A DNA stretch of 37,402 nt from Lichenicola sp964245345 (GTDB taxonomy: Bacteria > Pseudomonadota > Alphaproteobacteria > Acetobacterales > Acetobacteraceae). Below are positions 15,611-23,689 of the stretch, in pieces. Position numbers and translations under genes: made by a program. The stretch is from positions 1-37,402 of the forward strand of contig CAXTMS010000006.1 in the NCBI GenBank assembly GCA_964245345.1, in the 5' to 3' direction. Each line of letters starts with the position of its first letter. The stretch's first letter is position 1. The notes beneath the pieces were generated by a model. The model did not search any database. It worked only from the letters and a program-made list of their open reading frames with translations, and was not told where the DNA came from.

Positions 15611-17107
15611 GTGGACAGGATGGATCGTGCTGCCGGAACGGTCGTGTTTTCCGCGCTCTTCAACGAGTCGGACGCGTTCCTGGCGACCTATGTCCTGAAC
15701 TTCCTCAGCAACACCGGCGACGGCGCGTTCCTGGTGATCAACCTGCCGTCCGGCCGAAAGGTCTCGTGCCCGGAAGCCGACGGGAGCGAGCGGGTCCTGG
15801 TGTTCTCGGGGGAGGTGCAGCGCAGGAAGTTCGGCCACACCCTGCTCGTCGGCCACCTGGAGTCCTTCGAGCACGCGATCCAGGCCCTTGGCGGGTTCGA
15901 CTTCTTCTGCCCGCTCGCCTCCAACAGCCTGTTCGCGCGGCCGTTCAACCTCCAGGCGGCGCTTGAAAAGCTGAAGGTGAAGCCCAAGACGACGTCGAAC
16001 GACCTCGACAACCTTCTGGAGGTCTGGTGGTGGGTGAAGGTCAAGCGCAACCCGCGCTTCATCGCCTTCCTCAAGAGCGTGTGGGGCCTGACCCACGTGT
16101 CGCAGAACCAGATCGAGGGCCTGTTCGCGTCCCGGAACGACTGGGCGGTGCTGCACGAACGCCTGCCCCAGATCCTCGAGCTCGGCGGGACGATCGAGCC
16201 GGAGATGGAGTTTCCGATGGAGGAGATCCTTCCGGCCACCCTGATCAAGCAGTTCGGCTCCGGCCACTTCGCGTTCATCTGCCACATCTTCTGGACCAGG
16301 TCCTATCAGGGCAAGGTCGTCCTGGCCGACATCCTGGACATGCCCCAGTTGTTCCCGGACGAGATCTGCATCCTCAAGTGGTTCGAGCGCAACCCGCACG
16401 ACGTGGCCACCGCAGCGGTCTCGACCGACTGGATCCGGAACCTGCTGGGACAGGTGTCGGAGGATCTCACGAGCGAGCCGCCGGCCACCCGGTTCGCCCA
16501 CCGGATGATCCTGGAGCAGGTGACGCGCGTCCTTGCCGAGCGCGAAGGCTTCGGGCCCGTGACCGCGGGCTGGTGGACGGAGGCGACCGAGCCCGCCCGA
16601 CGTCGGATGGCGCTGACCCGCACGGTCACGATGCAGCGCGGGACGATCCCGCTGCCGTTCGAGCAGGACGCAGGACGCGAGCCGGAGCTGCTCTACGTTT
16701 ACGCCGAGGACACCCAGGACGCCGTGAGGCTGGACCTCGAGATCACCGAGGCGGACTCCACCACGATCGTCCTCAGCACGTCGCTGCCCGACGAAGCCGG
16801 CGATGCCGATGCGGCCGAGCCGACGCTGGAAGGCTACCTGTACCTTCGTTCCATGGCGCCGCCGGGCAACCGGGTGTTCCGTCTGCGCTGCGTGTCGGCG
16901 ACGTCCAACATCCGGGACCAGATCGCCAGAAAGGTGGTGATCCGGCACGGCCAGGACTATCTTTATGTTTCTCCCTGCCATGTCGCGGCCGGAGAGGTGA
17001 CGGACTTCTATTATCGTCAGGATCCGGTTGCGGGCGGCGACGCGCTATGGTTCGGCATCCCGTTCTTCAACCGGTCTGCCGCAACCCTGACGTTGGACGT
17101 CATCTAG
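15611..17107 (+). CDS. Uncharacterised protein, probably a divergent GT14-like glycosyltransferase with a beta-rich C-terminal region
   Basis: 498 residues; GTG 15611 has GGAG about 7 bases upstream. ATG 15620 is less well placed. I do not recognise it by name, but its N-terminal ~220 residues parallel the GT14 gene just upstream in order. An opening strand (VVFSALFNESDAFLATYV) is followed by GHTLLVGHLESFEHAIQALG and FDFFCPLASNSLFARP in the position of the WAGFSM and SDDTFP blocks. EEILPATLIKQFG (~204-216) sits where DEILFQT lies. The last ~250 residues look strand-rich and contain no known motif (GRVPELLYVYAED-like, then RLRCVSATSNIRDQIARK). There is no signal peptide or membrane segment. 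It is followed by a strong hairpin, so it is probably a single-gene unit. Function as a transferase is inference. Confidence 0.6.
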   Translation: MDRMDRAAGTVVFSALFNESDAFLATYVLNFLSNTGDGAFLVINLPSGRKVSCPEADGSERVLVFSGEVQRRKFGHTLLVGHLESFEHAIQALGGFDFFCPLASNSLFARPFNLQAALEKLKVKPKTTSNDLDNLLEVWWWVKVKRNPRFIAFLKSVWGLTHVSQNQIEGLFASRNDWAVLHERLPQILELGGTIEPEMEFPMEEILPATLIKQFGSGHFAFICHIFWTRSYQGKVVLADILDMPQLFPDEICILKWFERNPHDVATAAVSTDWIRNLLGQVSEDLTSEPPATRFAHRMILEQVTRVLAEREGFGPVTAGWWTEATEPARRRMALTRTVTMQRGTIPLPFEQDAGREPELLYVYAEDTQDAVRLDLEITEADSTTIVLSTSLPDEAGDADAAEPTLEGYLYLRSMAPPGNRVFRLRCVSATSNIRDQIARKVVIRHGQDYLYVSPCHVAAGEVTDFYYRQDPVAGGDALWFGIPFFNRSAATLTLDVI

Positions 17108-17117
17108 GCCCTCACCT

Positions 17118-17159
17118 GTTCGGTTCGCGCCGGGTTCGAGCGACGGGACGCGACCGAAC
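17118..17159 (+). terminator. Strong hairpin, likely terminator
   Basis: Beginning 11 bases after the stop codon, GTTCGGT plus CGCG (17118-17129, with one bulged T) pairs with CGCG plus ACCGAAC (17149-17159), an 11-bp stem with a 19-base loop. There is no T-run. Confidence 0.5.
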
Positions 17160-17323
17160 CGTTCCGGCACCTGGGCTTTCCCGGCTGGCGGTTTCGACAT
17201 GAAACTGGACCCGGTCTCGCGTCCTGATACGCCGTCAGCAGCAGTTTCCATTTCCCGTTAATAACGAACCGGATCGCTTGCAACCGGCGTCTGCACTCGA
17301 TTAATGTCCGCTGTACCGTATTT

Positions 17324-17353
17324 TTGATGATTTCGACGCCGCAGCGCTATGAT
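17324..17353 (+). promoter_or_regulatory. Good candidate sigma-70 promoter of the 1013-residue glycosyltransferase gene
   Basis: TTGATG (17324-17329), an 18-base spacer, then TATGAT (17348-17353), a 5/6 match to the -10 consensus and 4/6 to the -35. The start codon is 24 bases further on. The upstream AT-rich patch (17256-17283) also carries CCGTTAAT and CTTGCAA, as upstream of the pyruvyltransferase gene. Confidence 0.5.
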
Positions 17354-17376
17354 CCCGCGGAAGCAACGGTGAGCAC

Positions 17377-20300
17377 ATGGACATGACGCCTGATCTCGCT
17401 GCCTCCGAACACCAGGCAAGGCCGGAGGACGCGGCAAAACCGCCCGCCGAGGCCGTTGCGCACCAGGCGCGCTGGCGCCGGTTCGACGCCGCCTGGTACG
17501 CGGCCCGCTATGCGGACTCGTTGGTCGAGCACGGCGTCGAGGGCAGCAGCGAGCTGGAAGCGTTCTACTGGCAGAAGGGCTGCCGCCTCGGCCACTCGCC
17601 CAACATGTTCTTCGACGAGGGATGGTATCTGTTGACCTATCCCGACATTGCCGTTCACGTCTCGACCGGTGGCGCCCGTTCGGGCTTCGAGCACTACATC
17701 CGGGACGGCCACAGGGACCGCTCGCCGCACTGGCTGTTCGACGAGCGCTACTACCTGTCGGCCAACCGCGACATCACCCAGGGGGTGCTGCAGCGGCAGC
17801 ACTTCGTCAACGGGTACGACCATTACCTTGCGATCGGCAACGCCGAGTTCCGCACCGCCCACCGCTTCTTCGACCCCCTGCTCTACAACGAGAACGCCGA
17901 CGAGAGCGACGAGGTGCGCGGCCATGCCGGCGGCCCGTTCATCCGCTTCCTGCTCGACAACTGCCGTGCCGGCAGCACGGCGCGGCTGTCATGGTACTTC
18001 GATCCGGTCTGGTACCTGAAAACCTATCCGGAGCTGAAGGAGGAGATCGCTTCCGACTGGACCTGCGCGCTGCACCACTTCCTGTGCAACCGCAGCACGC
18101 AGCGCTACGACGGCCTGCAGTGGTTCTCCGAGCAGTACTACGGCGCCACCTATCCGGACGTGCTGGGCGCGGTGAACAAGGGCGTCTTCCGCAACACCTA
18201 CGAGCATTTCGTCAGGTTCGGCGCCGCCGAGCGCCGCCGGCCGCACGCCGAGGTCGACCTCGTCGGGCATTACCGCGCGATCGCGGTGCAGGCCTCGATC
18301 GAGCGCGGCGAGCACGAGAACGCCTTCACGCACTGGCTGGCACAGCGTCACGCCGCCGAGGAAGGCGGCAACCCGGCGCCGATCGTCGAGGCGCAAAGCA
18401 AGCAGCTGTTCGCGCGCATGGCCGAGGCCATGCTGCCGCAGTTCGCGCGCTCCAAGCTCGACTTCACCGTGCACGGCACGCCCGCCGTCAGCGTCGTCAT
18501 CGTGCTGCACAACAAGTTCGCGCTGACCATGACGGCGCTGTCGTCGCTGCGCGCGGTGTATGCCGGCGGGATCGAGCTGATCCTGGTGGATTCCGGGTCG
18601 CGCGACCAGACCCGCCACATCGCCCGCTACCTGTCCGGCGCCCGCATCGTGCGCTTCGCCCACAACGTCGGCTTCGTCGCCGCGTGCAACACCGCCCTGG
18701 CGCACGCGACGGCGCCGGCGGTGCTCTACCTGAACAACGACCTGACGCTCGGCATCAAGTCGATCGAGCTCGCCTTGGCACGGCTGCAGTCGGATCCGAG
18801 GATCGGCGCGGTCGGCGCCAAGTTCATCCGCACCAACGGCCTGCTTCAGGAAGCAGGATCGATCATCTGGCGCGACGGGTCCACCATGGGCTACCTGCGC
18901 GACGGCGATCCCGCCTGCCCGGAAGCCAACTTCGTGCGGGACGTCGACTTCTGCTCCGGCGCCTTTCTGCTGGTGCGGGCTTCCTGCCTCAAGGAGCTGG
19001 GCGGCTTCGACGACGACTTCCGCCCGGCCTACTACGAGGAAACCGACCTGTGCGTCCGGCTCAGGAAGAGCGGCTACCGCGTGGTGTACGACCCGTCGGT
19101 GGTGGTGCAGCACGTCGAGTTCGGCTCCGCCAGCTCGCAGCGCTCGGCGCGCATGATCCAGCGCAACCACAAGATGTTCGTCGAGAAGCACCTCGACTGG
19201 CTGCGCTACAAGCACCCGCCGCGCCCGCGCAACGCCCTGTTCGCCCGCTCGCCGAAAGCGGGGCGAGGCCGCATCCTGTTCATCGAGGACCGCATCCCGA
19301 TGCGCGACCTCGGCTCCGGCTACGTGCGCTCCAACGACATCGTGCACGCCATGGCCTCGCTCGGCTACCACGTCAGCGTCTACCCGGTGTATCCGGCCAC
19401 CACGAGCCTGCTGGAAACGCTGGGCGACTTTCCCGAAACCGTGGAGGTGCTGTACGACCGCGGCCAGGAGCAGCTCCCGCAGTTCATCGCCGAGCGCAGC
19501 GGCTACTACGACATCGTCTGGATCGGCCGCACCCACAACCTCGAGCGCCTGCTGCCGGTTCTCGCCGACGCCTCCTCGGCGCTGCCCGACCACAGCGTCG
19601 TGCTCGACACCGAGGCGATCGCAGCACCCCGCCTGGTGGAGCAGGCCCGCGTGCTCGGCCGCACCCTTGAGCACGACCTGGAAACCATGCTGCGCAAGGA
19701 ACTGGCTTGTGCCTATTTCTGCCAGAAGATCATCGCGGTGAACGAGCGCGACGCCGCCCTCATCCGCCTGACCGGCCACAGCAAGGTGTCCGTGCTCGGC
19801 CACCTGAAGGAGCCGGCTGCGACGCCCGCGTCCTGGGCGGCGCGCAGCAACCTGCTGTTCCTGGGCGCGGTGCACGAGACCGCAAGCCCGAACTACGACA
19901 GCCTGTCCTGGTTCGTGAAGGAGGTGCTGCCGCTGCTGGACGGCCGCCTGCCGCCGGAGGTGCGGTTCTCCATCGCCGGCTACGTCGACCGCAGGGTCGA
20001 CATGTCGCCGTTCGGCCGCAACAGGCGGGTCGACCTGCTCGGACCGGTGGGCGACCTTTCGGAACTGTACGACGCCTACCGGGTGTTCATCGCCCCGACG
20101 CGGTTCGCCGGCGGGATCCCGTTCAAGGTGCACGAGGCGGCGGCGCACGGCCTTCCGGTGGTCGCCACCGAGCTGCTGTGCCGCCAGGTGGGCTGGACCG
20201 ACGGGGCTGCGATCCTGTCCGGCGGCACCGACGATCCGGCCGCCTTCGCCGACCAGGTGATGGCGCTTTACGAGGACGAGGCCCGCTGGAACAGCGTGCG

Positions 20301-20418
20301 GGACGAGGCCTTGCGCCGGATCGAGACCGAGAACAGCCGGGCCAGCTACCTCAGCCGGTTGAGCGAGATCCTGACCGATGTCGTGGCCGAGGCGCACCCG
20401 CGGCACGCTTCGGAATGA
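17377..20418 (+). CDS. Bifunctional GT2-GT4 glycosyltransferase with six N-terminal 43-residue repeats
   Basis: 1013 residues in three parts. (1) Residues ~36-290 hold six repeats at 42-44-residue spacing, starting at F36, F79, F121, F165, F208 and F250, each with an F-D/S-x-x-[WYL]-Y core followed in the best copies by YPD or YPE. (2) A GT2 domain runs from ~369 (VSVVIVLHNK) with LNNDL at 453-456, FCSGAFLLV, and YYEETDLCVRLRKSG. (3) A GT-B (GT4-like) domain runs from ~630 (RILFIEDRIP) to the end, with NLLFLGAVHE, PTRFAGGIPFKVHEAAAHGLPVV near the donor site. Two different transferase folds in one chain imply consecutive sugar additions. No membrane segment or signal peptide. ATG 17377 lies just behind a good promoter. 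Repeats of this kind accompany other alphaproteobacterial glycosyltransferases; their role is unknown to me. Confidence 0.88.
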   Translation: MDMTPDLAASEHQARPEDAAKPPAEAVAHQARWRRFDAAWYAARYADSLVEHGVEGSSELEAFYWQKGCRLGHSPNMFFDEGWYLLTYPDIAVHVSTGGARSGFEHYIRDGHRDRSPHWLFDERYYLSANRDITQGVLQRQHFVNGYDHYLAIGNAEFRTAHRFFDPLLYNENADESDEVRGHAGGPFIRFLLDNCRAGSTARLSWYFDPVWYLKTYPELKEEIASDWTCALHHFLCNRSTQRYDGLQWFSEQYYGATYPDVLGAVNKGVFRNTYEHFVRFGAAERRRPHAEVDLVGHYRAIAVQASIERGEHENAFTHWLAQRHAAEEGGNPAPIVEAQSKQLFARMAEAMLPQFARSKLDFTVHGTPAVSVVIVLHNKFALTMTALSSLRAVYAGGIELILVDSGSRDQTRHIARYLSGARIVRFAHNVGFVAACNTALAHATAPAVLYLNNDLTLGIKSIELALARLQSDPRIGAVGAKFIRTNGLLQEAGSIIWRDGSTMGYLRDGDPACPEANFVRDVDFCSGAFLLVRASCLKELGGFDDDFRPAYYEETDLCVRLRKSGYRVVYDPSVVVQHVEFGSASSQRSARMIQRNHKMFVEKHLDWLRYKHPPRPRNALFARSPKAGRGRILFIEDRIPMRDLGSGYVRSNDIVHAMASLGYHVSVYPVYPATTSLLETLGDFPETVEVLYDRGQEQLPQFIAERSGYYDIVWIGRTHNLERLLPVLADASSALPDHSVVLDTEAIAAPRLVEQARVLGRTLEHDLETMLRKELACAYFCQKIIAVNERDAALIRLTGHSKVSVLGHLKEPAATPASWAARSNLLFLGAVHETASPNYDSLSWFVKEVLPLLDGRLPPEVRFSIAGYVDRRVDMSPFGRNRRVDLLGPVGDLSELYDAYRVFIAPTRFAGGIPFKVHEAAAHGLPVVATELLCRQVGWTDGAAILSGGTDDPAAFADQVMALYEDEARWNSVRDEALRRIETENSRASYLSRLSEILTDVVAEAHPRHASE

Positions 20419-20474
20419 GCGGGCAGGGGATGCGCGGGCGGTGTCCGGTCCCGGCGCAGCCGGGCTGAGCCGCC

Positions 20475-22271
20475 ATGCTTGACGCACCCTCCACCCAGGT
20501 CGTGGGCGTGATCGACCAGCTCGGCTCCGGACGGCTCGGCGGCTGGGTCAGCCGGCGTCACGGCGGTTCCTACGTGGGCGGCCTGCGTGTCGAGCTGCGT
20601 CGCGGCGCCCTGGTCCTGTCGCAGGTGCGGCCGGTGGGCCCGCGCCTCGACGTGCTGGCCGATGCCGGCCTCGACCTCGCCTTTTCCTTTGACTACACCG
20701 GCCTTGCCGGCATGGACGAGCTGCTGGACGGTGTCGTGACCGTGGTCGCGGTCGATCCGTCCGGCCAGGAGCGCGCGCTGGAGGTTTATCCGCCGGTGCG
20801 CGCGGCGGCGCTGGGCACCCGCACGCCGACCGGACCGCGTCCTGCGACCGGGCGGACCGTTGCCGAGGTGATGCAGGCGCTGTCGACGAAGCCGCCCGCG
20901 GGTGCTTTGCCCCGTCCAGACAAGGCAACGACGCGCGGGGAAACGCGCTCCGCACGCGCGGCGGTGGGTCCGCGCATCGTGTTCCTCGGCGCCGGCAGCA
21001 CCGTGTTCGCCAAGAACCTGCTCGGCGACATCCTGGGCGAGCGGGCGCTGTCGGCCAGCCGGATCTGCCTGTACGACATCGACCCCGAGCGCCTGCGCGT
21101 GTCCGAGGTGGTGGCGGGACGGATCGTGGGGGCGCTGGACGCGCCGGCGCAGGTTTCCGCCACCACCGATCTCGGCCAGGCGCTGGACGGGGCCGACTAC
21201 GCGATCAACATGATCCAGGTCGGCGGCTACCGCCCCTGCACCGTGACCGACTTCGAGATCCCCAACCGCCACGGCCTGCGCCAGACCATCGGCGACACCC
21301 TCGGCATCGGCGGCATCATGCGCGCACTGCGCACCATCCCGGTGCTGTCCGGCATGGTGCGCGAGATGGAGCGGCGCTGCCCGGACGTGCTGCACCTCAA
21401 CTACGTCAACCCGATGGCGATGAACTGCTGGGCGCTTGCCCGCAGCAGCCGGATCCGCACCGTAGGCCTGTGCCACAGCGTGCAGGGCACCGCGGCCGAG
21501 CTGGCAGCCGACATCGGCGTGCCGGTGGAGCGCATCGACTACCTCGCCGCCGGCATCAACCACATGGCGTTCTTTCTGCGCTTCTCGGCCAACGGCGAGG
21601 ACCTGTATCCGCGCCTGCGCGAGGTGAGCGCCCGCCACCGGATGCCGCCGCACAACCGGGTCCGCTACGACCTGCTCGACCGTTTCGGCTATTTCGTCAC
21701 GGAATCGAGCGAGCACTTCGCCGAATACGTGCCCTGGTACATCAAGCGCGATCGTCCCGACCTGATCGAGCGCCTCAACATCCCGCTGGACGAGTACCCG
21801 CGCCGCTGCGAGCAGCAGATCGCCGCCTGGACCGAGCAGGGACGCGCGCTGCAGGACCTGTCGCAGCCGATCGCGGTGGTGCCGAGCCACGAATACGGCG
21901 GCCGGATCATCAACGCCATCGAGACCGGCGTGCCCGCGGTGATCTACGGCAACGTGCCCAACCAGGGCCTGATCGACAACCTGCCGCCCGAGGCCTGCGT
22001 CGAGGTGCCGTGCCTGGTGGACGGCAACGGGCTGCATCCGGTGCGGGTGGGACGGCTGCCGCTTCAGCTCGCGGCCCTGATGCAGACCAACGTGTCGGTG
22101 CAGGCGCTGGCCGTCGAGGCGGCGCTGACCGGCCGACGCGAGCACGTTTATCACGCCGCCATGCTCGACCCGCACACCGCCGCCGAGCTCGATCCCGAGC
22201 AGATCACCCGGCTGGTCGACGACCTGCTCGAGGCGCACCGGCCCTGGCTGCCGGACGTGCTGTTCCGCTGA
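20475..22271 (+). CDS. GH4-family alpha-galactosidase/6-phospho-glycosidase-like enzyme with an extra N-terminal GW-like module
   Basis: 598 residues; GH4 enzymes are usually ~430-480. The core starts near residue 164 with the NAD-binding IVFLGAGSTVFAKNLLGDIL, an opening typical of MelA-type alpha-galactosidases, followed by YDIDPERL, NMIQVGGY, IGDTLGIGGIMRALRT, NYVNPMAMNCWA, and the probable metal ligands C333 (GLCHSVQ) and H363 (AGINHMAFF). The mechanism of the family is NAD- and Mn-dependent oxidation/elimination in the cytoplasm. Residues ~9-105 resemble the module of neighbouring glycosyltransferases (G-x-I-D at 11-14, GW at 23-24, RLDV at 57-60), joined by a ~55-residue Pro/Thr/Arg-rich linker. 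That fusion, and the location in a glycan assembly locus, argue for a role on polysaccharide or its precursors rather than sugar catabolism. ATG 20475 is the only sensible start; the ribosome-binding site is weak. Confidence 0.85.
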   Translation: MLDAPSTQVVGVIDQLGSGRLGGWVSRRHGGSYVGGLRVELRRGALVLSQVRPVGPRLDVLADAGLDLAFSFDYTGLAGMDELLDGVVTVVAVDPSGQERALEVYPPVRAAALGTRTPTGPRPATGRTVAEVMQALSTKPPAGALPRPDKATTRGETRSARAAVGPRIVFLGAGSTVFAKNLLGDILGERALSASRICLYDIDPERLRVSEVVAGRIVGALDAPAQVSATTDLGQALDGADYAINMIQVGGYRPCTVTDFEIPNRHGLRQTIGDTLGIGGIMRALRTIPVLSGMVREMERRCPDVLHLNYVNPMAMNCWALARSSRIRTVGLCHSVQGTAAELAADIGVPVERIDYLAAGINHMAFFLRFSANGEDLYPRLREVSARHRMPPHNRVRYDLLDRFGYFVTESSEHFAEYVPWYIKRDRPDLIERLNIPLDEYPRRCEQQIAAWTEQGRALQDLSQPIAVVPSHEYGGRIINAIETGVPAVIYGNVPNQGLIDNLPPEACVEVPCLVDGNGLHPVRVGRLPLQLAALMQTNVSVQALAVEAALTGRREHVYHAAMLDPHTAAELDPEQITRLVDDLLEAHRPWLPDVLFR

Positions 22272-22375
22272 CGCCGCTGACCGGGCCCCGAAACCTTCCA
22301 CGGGAACACGGTCAGGAAGGCCGCCTTCTACACGGCCAGGGCCTGTCTGGAGCAGGCCACGACTGCTCCGAAGGG

Positions 22376-22618
22376 ATGACGAACGTGGACCAGCTGATCG
22401 TCTGCGTAAGGCGGGAACCGGTGCTGCGGCATGTCCCGGCCCGCAGCATCGAGCACGTCGGGAAGAAGATCGTGAACGGCGGAAAGACGCTGCAGGCGTT
22501 CGGCTCGAACACCCCGGGCGGCGGCCGCTGGAAGCGGGACTACGAGCTGTTCCTTGAGAAGGGCGAGCGCGACCTGTTGGAGACGCCCCGCCAGTACCGG
22601 GCCCGCAGCCTGGCCTGA
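22376..22618 (+). CDS. Small protein of unknown function
   Basis: 80 residues from ATG 22376; GTG 22385 is equally likely, since AAGGGA (22371-22376) is 8 bases before it but touches the ATG. The product is basic and polar (REPVLRHVPARSIEHVGKK, then GGGRWKRDYELFLEKGERD), with no signal, membrane segment or cysteine pair. I recognise no family. Codon use is GC-rich like its neighbours, and no other strand gives a better reading, so it may be real. It sits 104 bases after the GH4 gene and ends just before the convergent oxidase operon. Confidence 0.45.
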   Translation: MTNVDQLIVCVRREPVLRHVPARSIEHVGKKIVNGGKTLQAFGSNTPGGGRWKRDYELFLEKGERDLLETPRQYRARSLA

Positions 22619-22622
22619 GCGC

Positions 22623-22649
22623 GTCGACGAGGCTGGCCGTCCCGTCGAC
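22623..22649. terminator. Inverted repeat between convergent transcription units
   Basis: GTCGACG (22623-22629) and CGTCGAC (22643-22649) form a perfect 7-bp stem, with two further inner G-C pairs after a mismatch. It lies between the convergent stops at 22618 and 22695, a logical place for a bidirectional terminator. No T-run. Confidence 0.42.
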
Positions 22650-22694
22650 CTTGTGCATGAGATGGAACAAACCGACAGCATGCAGGAGGCAGGG

Positions 22695-23015
22695 CTACCG
22701 CGTCAGGTAGTCCACCAGCGTCATGGTGAACAGGATGGCCACCCAGAAGAAGCCGACCAGGGCGAAGAAGCGGATGATCGGCGGCTCCTGCGGCAGCTCC
22801 ATCGAAGCCCACAGCACGATGATCACCATCGCCAGCGCGACCGCCGCCTCGACCATCCAGACCTGACGGAACGGCAGCAGCGCCCCCAGCAGCACGTTCA
22901 ACCCGAGCAGCAGAAGCAGCGCCACCAGGGTGATCAGCGGCGTGCGCATCCGCTCGCGCAGCACGCGCCTGTCCTGCGGCGACAGCGCGGGGGCGCGATG
23001 GCTCGACCGGGCCAT
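22695..23015 (-). CDS. ctaF: Cytochrome c oxidase subunit IV family protein (caa3 type)
   Basis: 106 residues. Three hydrophobic helices (about 26-48, 53-71 and 82-103) after a basic cytoplasmic tail match the small bacterial subunit IV of caa3 oxidases, including the helix-3 ending FFWVAILFTMTLVDYLTR. It is a structural membrane subunit that stabilises the catalytic core. The start ATG at 23015 shares one base with the stop of subunit III (TGATG), so it is the last coupled gene of the act-cta operon. A longer reading in the same frame (to 23582) runs through the subunit III gene and is spurious. Confidence 0.88.
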   Translation of the reverse strand: MARSSHRAPALSPQDRRVLRERMRTPLITLVALLLLLGLNVLLGALLPFRQVWMVEAAVALAMVIIVLWASMELPQEPPIIRFFALVGFFWVAILFTMTLVDYLTR

Positions 23016-23689
23016 CAACGGTTCAGCACGTACAGCACGGGAAACACGATGATCCACACCAGGTCGATGAAGTGCCAGTACAGCCCGAAGATCTCGATCC
23101 GGTTCTGGTGCCGCTGGAGGAAGCCCGGCCGGCTCGCCATCCACGTCATGACCAGCAGGATCGACACGCCGGTGGTCAGGTGCAGCCCGTGCAGCCCGGT
23201 GGTGACGTAGTACAGGTCGGTGAACAGGATCGTGGACGGGTCGTGCGCCAGCTCGTAACGCCGCCCGTGCAGGAACGGCATCATGTGCTCGTCGAAGTCC
23301 TCGTAGTACTCGTAGCCCTTCAGGATCAGGAACAGCGTGCCGAGAGCCGCGGTCGCCAGCATGAAGCGCACCATGCCGCGCTGCCAGCCGATCCGCGACA
23401 GCTCGATCGCCCCCGACATGGTGAAGGAGGACACGATCAGCACCGCCGTGTTGGTGGCGCCGATCCAGAACTTCAGGTGCGTCGCCGTCGCGGTGACGCT
23501 GGCGGGATGCAGGATCCGGATGATCAGCGCGCACAGGAACAGTCCGGCGAACAGCAGCAGCTCGGTCAGCAGCCAGCACCACATGCCGAACTTGGCCGCA
23601 TGCTTCTGCTGCCCGTCGGCGCTGAACTGTTCTTCCCGCTCGATCCCGACCTCGGACACTCCCGGAACCGTGCCGGCGGCGGCGCTCAC
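23015..23689 (-). CDS. ctaE: Cytochrome c oxidase subunit III
   Basis: 224 residues, the short five-helix form of subunit III without the first two helices of mitochondrial-type proteins. Typical segments are KFGMWCWLLTELLLFAGLF (first helix), a conserved middle helix with LILKGYEYYEDF, the loop TDLYYVTTGLHGLHL, and the final helix with YWHFIDLVWIIVFPVLY; these carry the family's conserved Glu and His residues. Subunit III supports proton uptake and stability of the catalytic subunit in the inner membrane. GTG 23689 overlaps the subunit I stop (GTGA) and gives the expected length; the frame stays open upstream only as a shadow of subunit I. Confidence 0.93.
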   Translation of the reverse strand: MSAAAGTVPGVSEVGIEREEQFSADGQQKHAAKFGMWCWLLTELLLFAGLFLCALIIRILHPASVTATATHLKFWIGATNTAVLIVSSFTMSGAIELSRIGWQRGMVRFMLATAALGTLFLILKGYEYYEDFDEHMMPFLHGRRYELAHDPSTILFTDLYYVTTGLHGLHLTTGVSILLVMTWMASRPGFLQRHQNRIEIFGLYWHFIDLVWIIVFPVLYVLNR

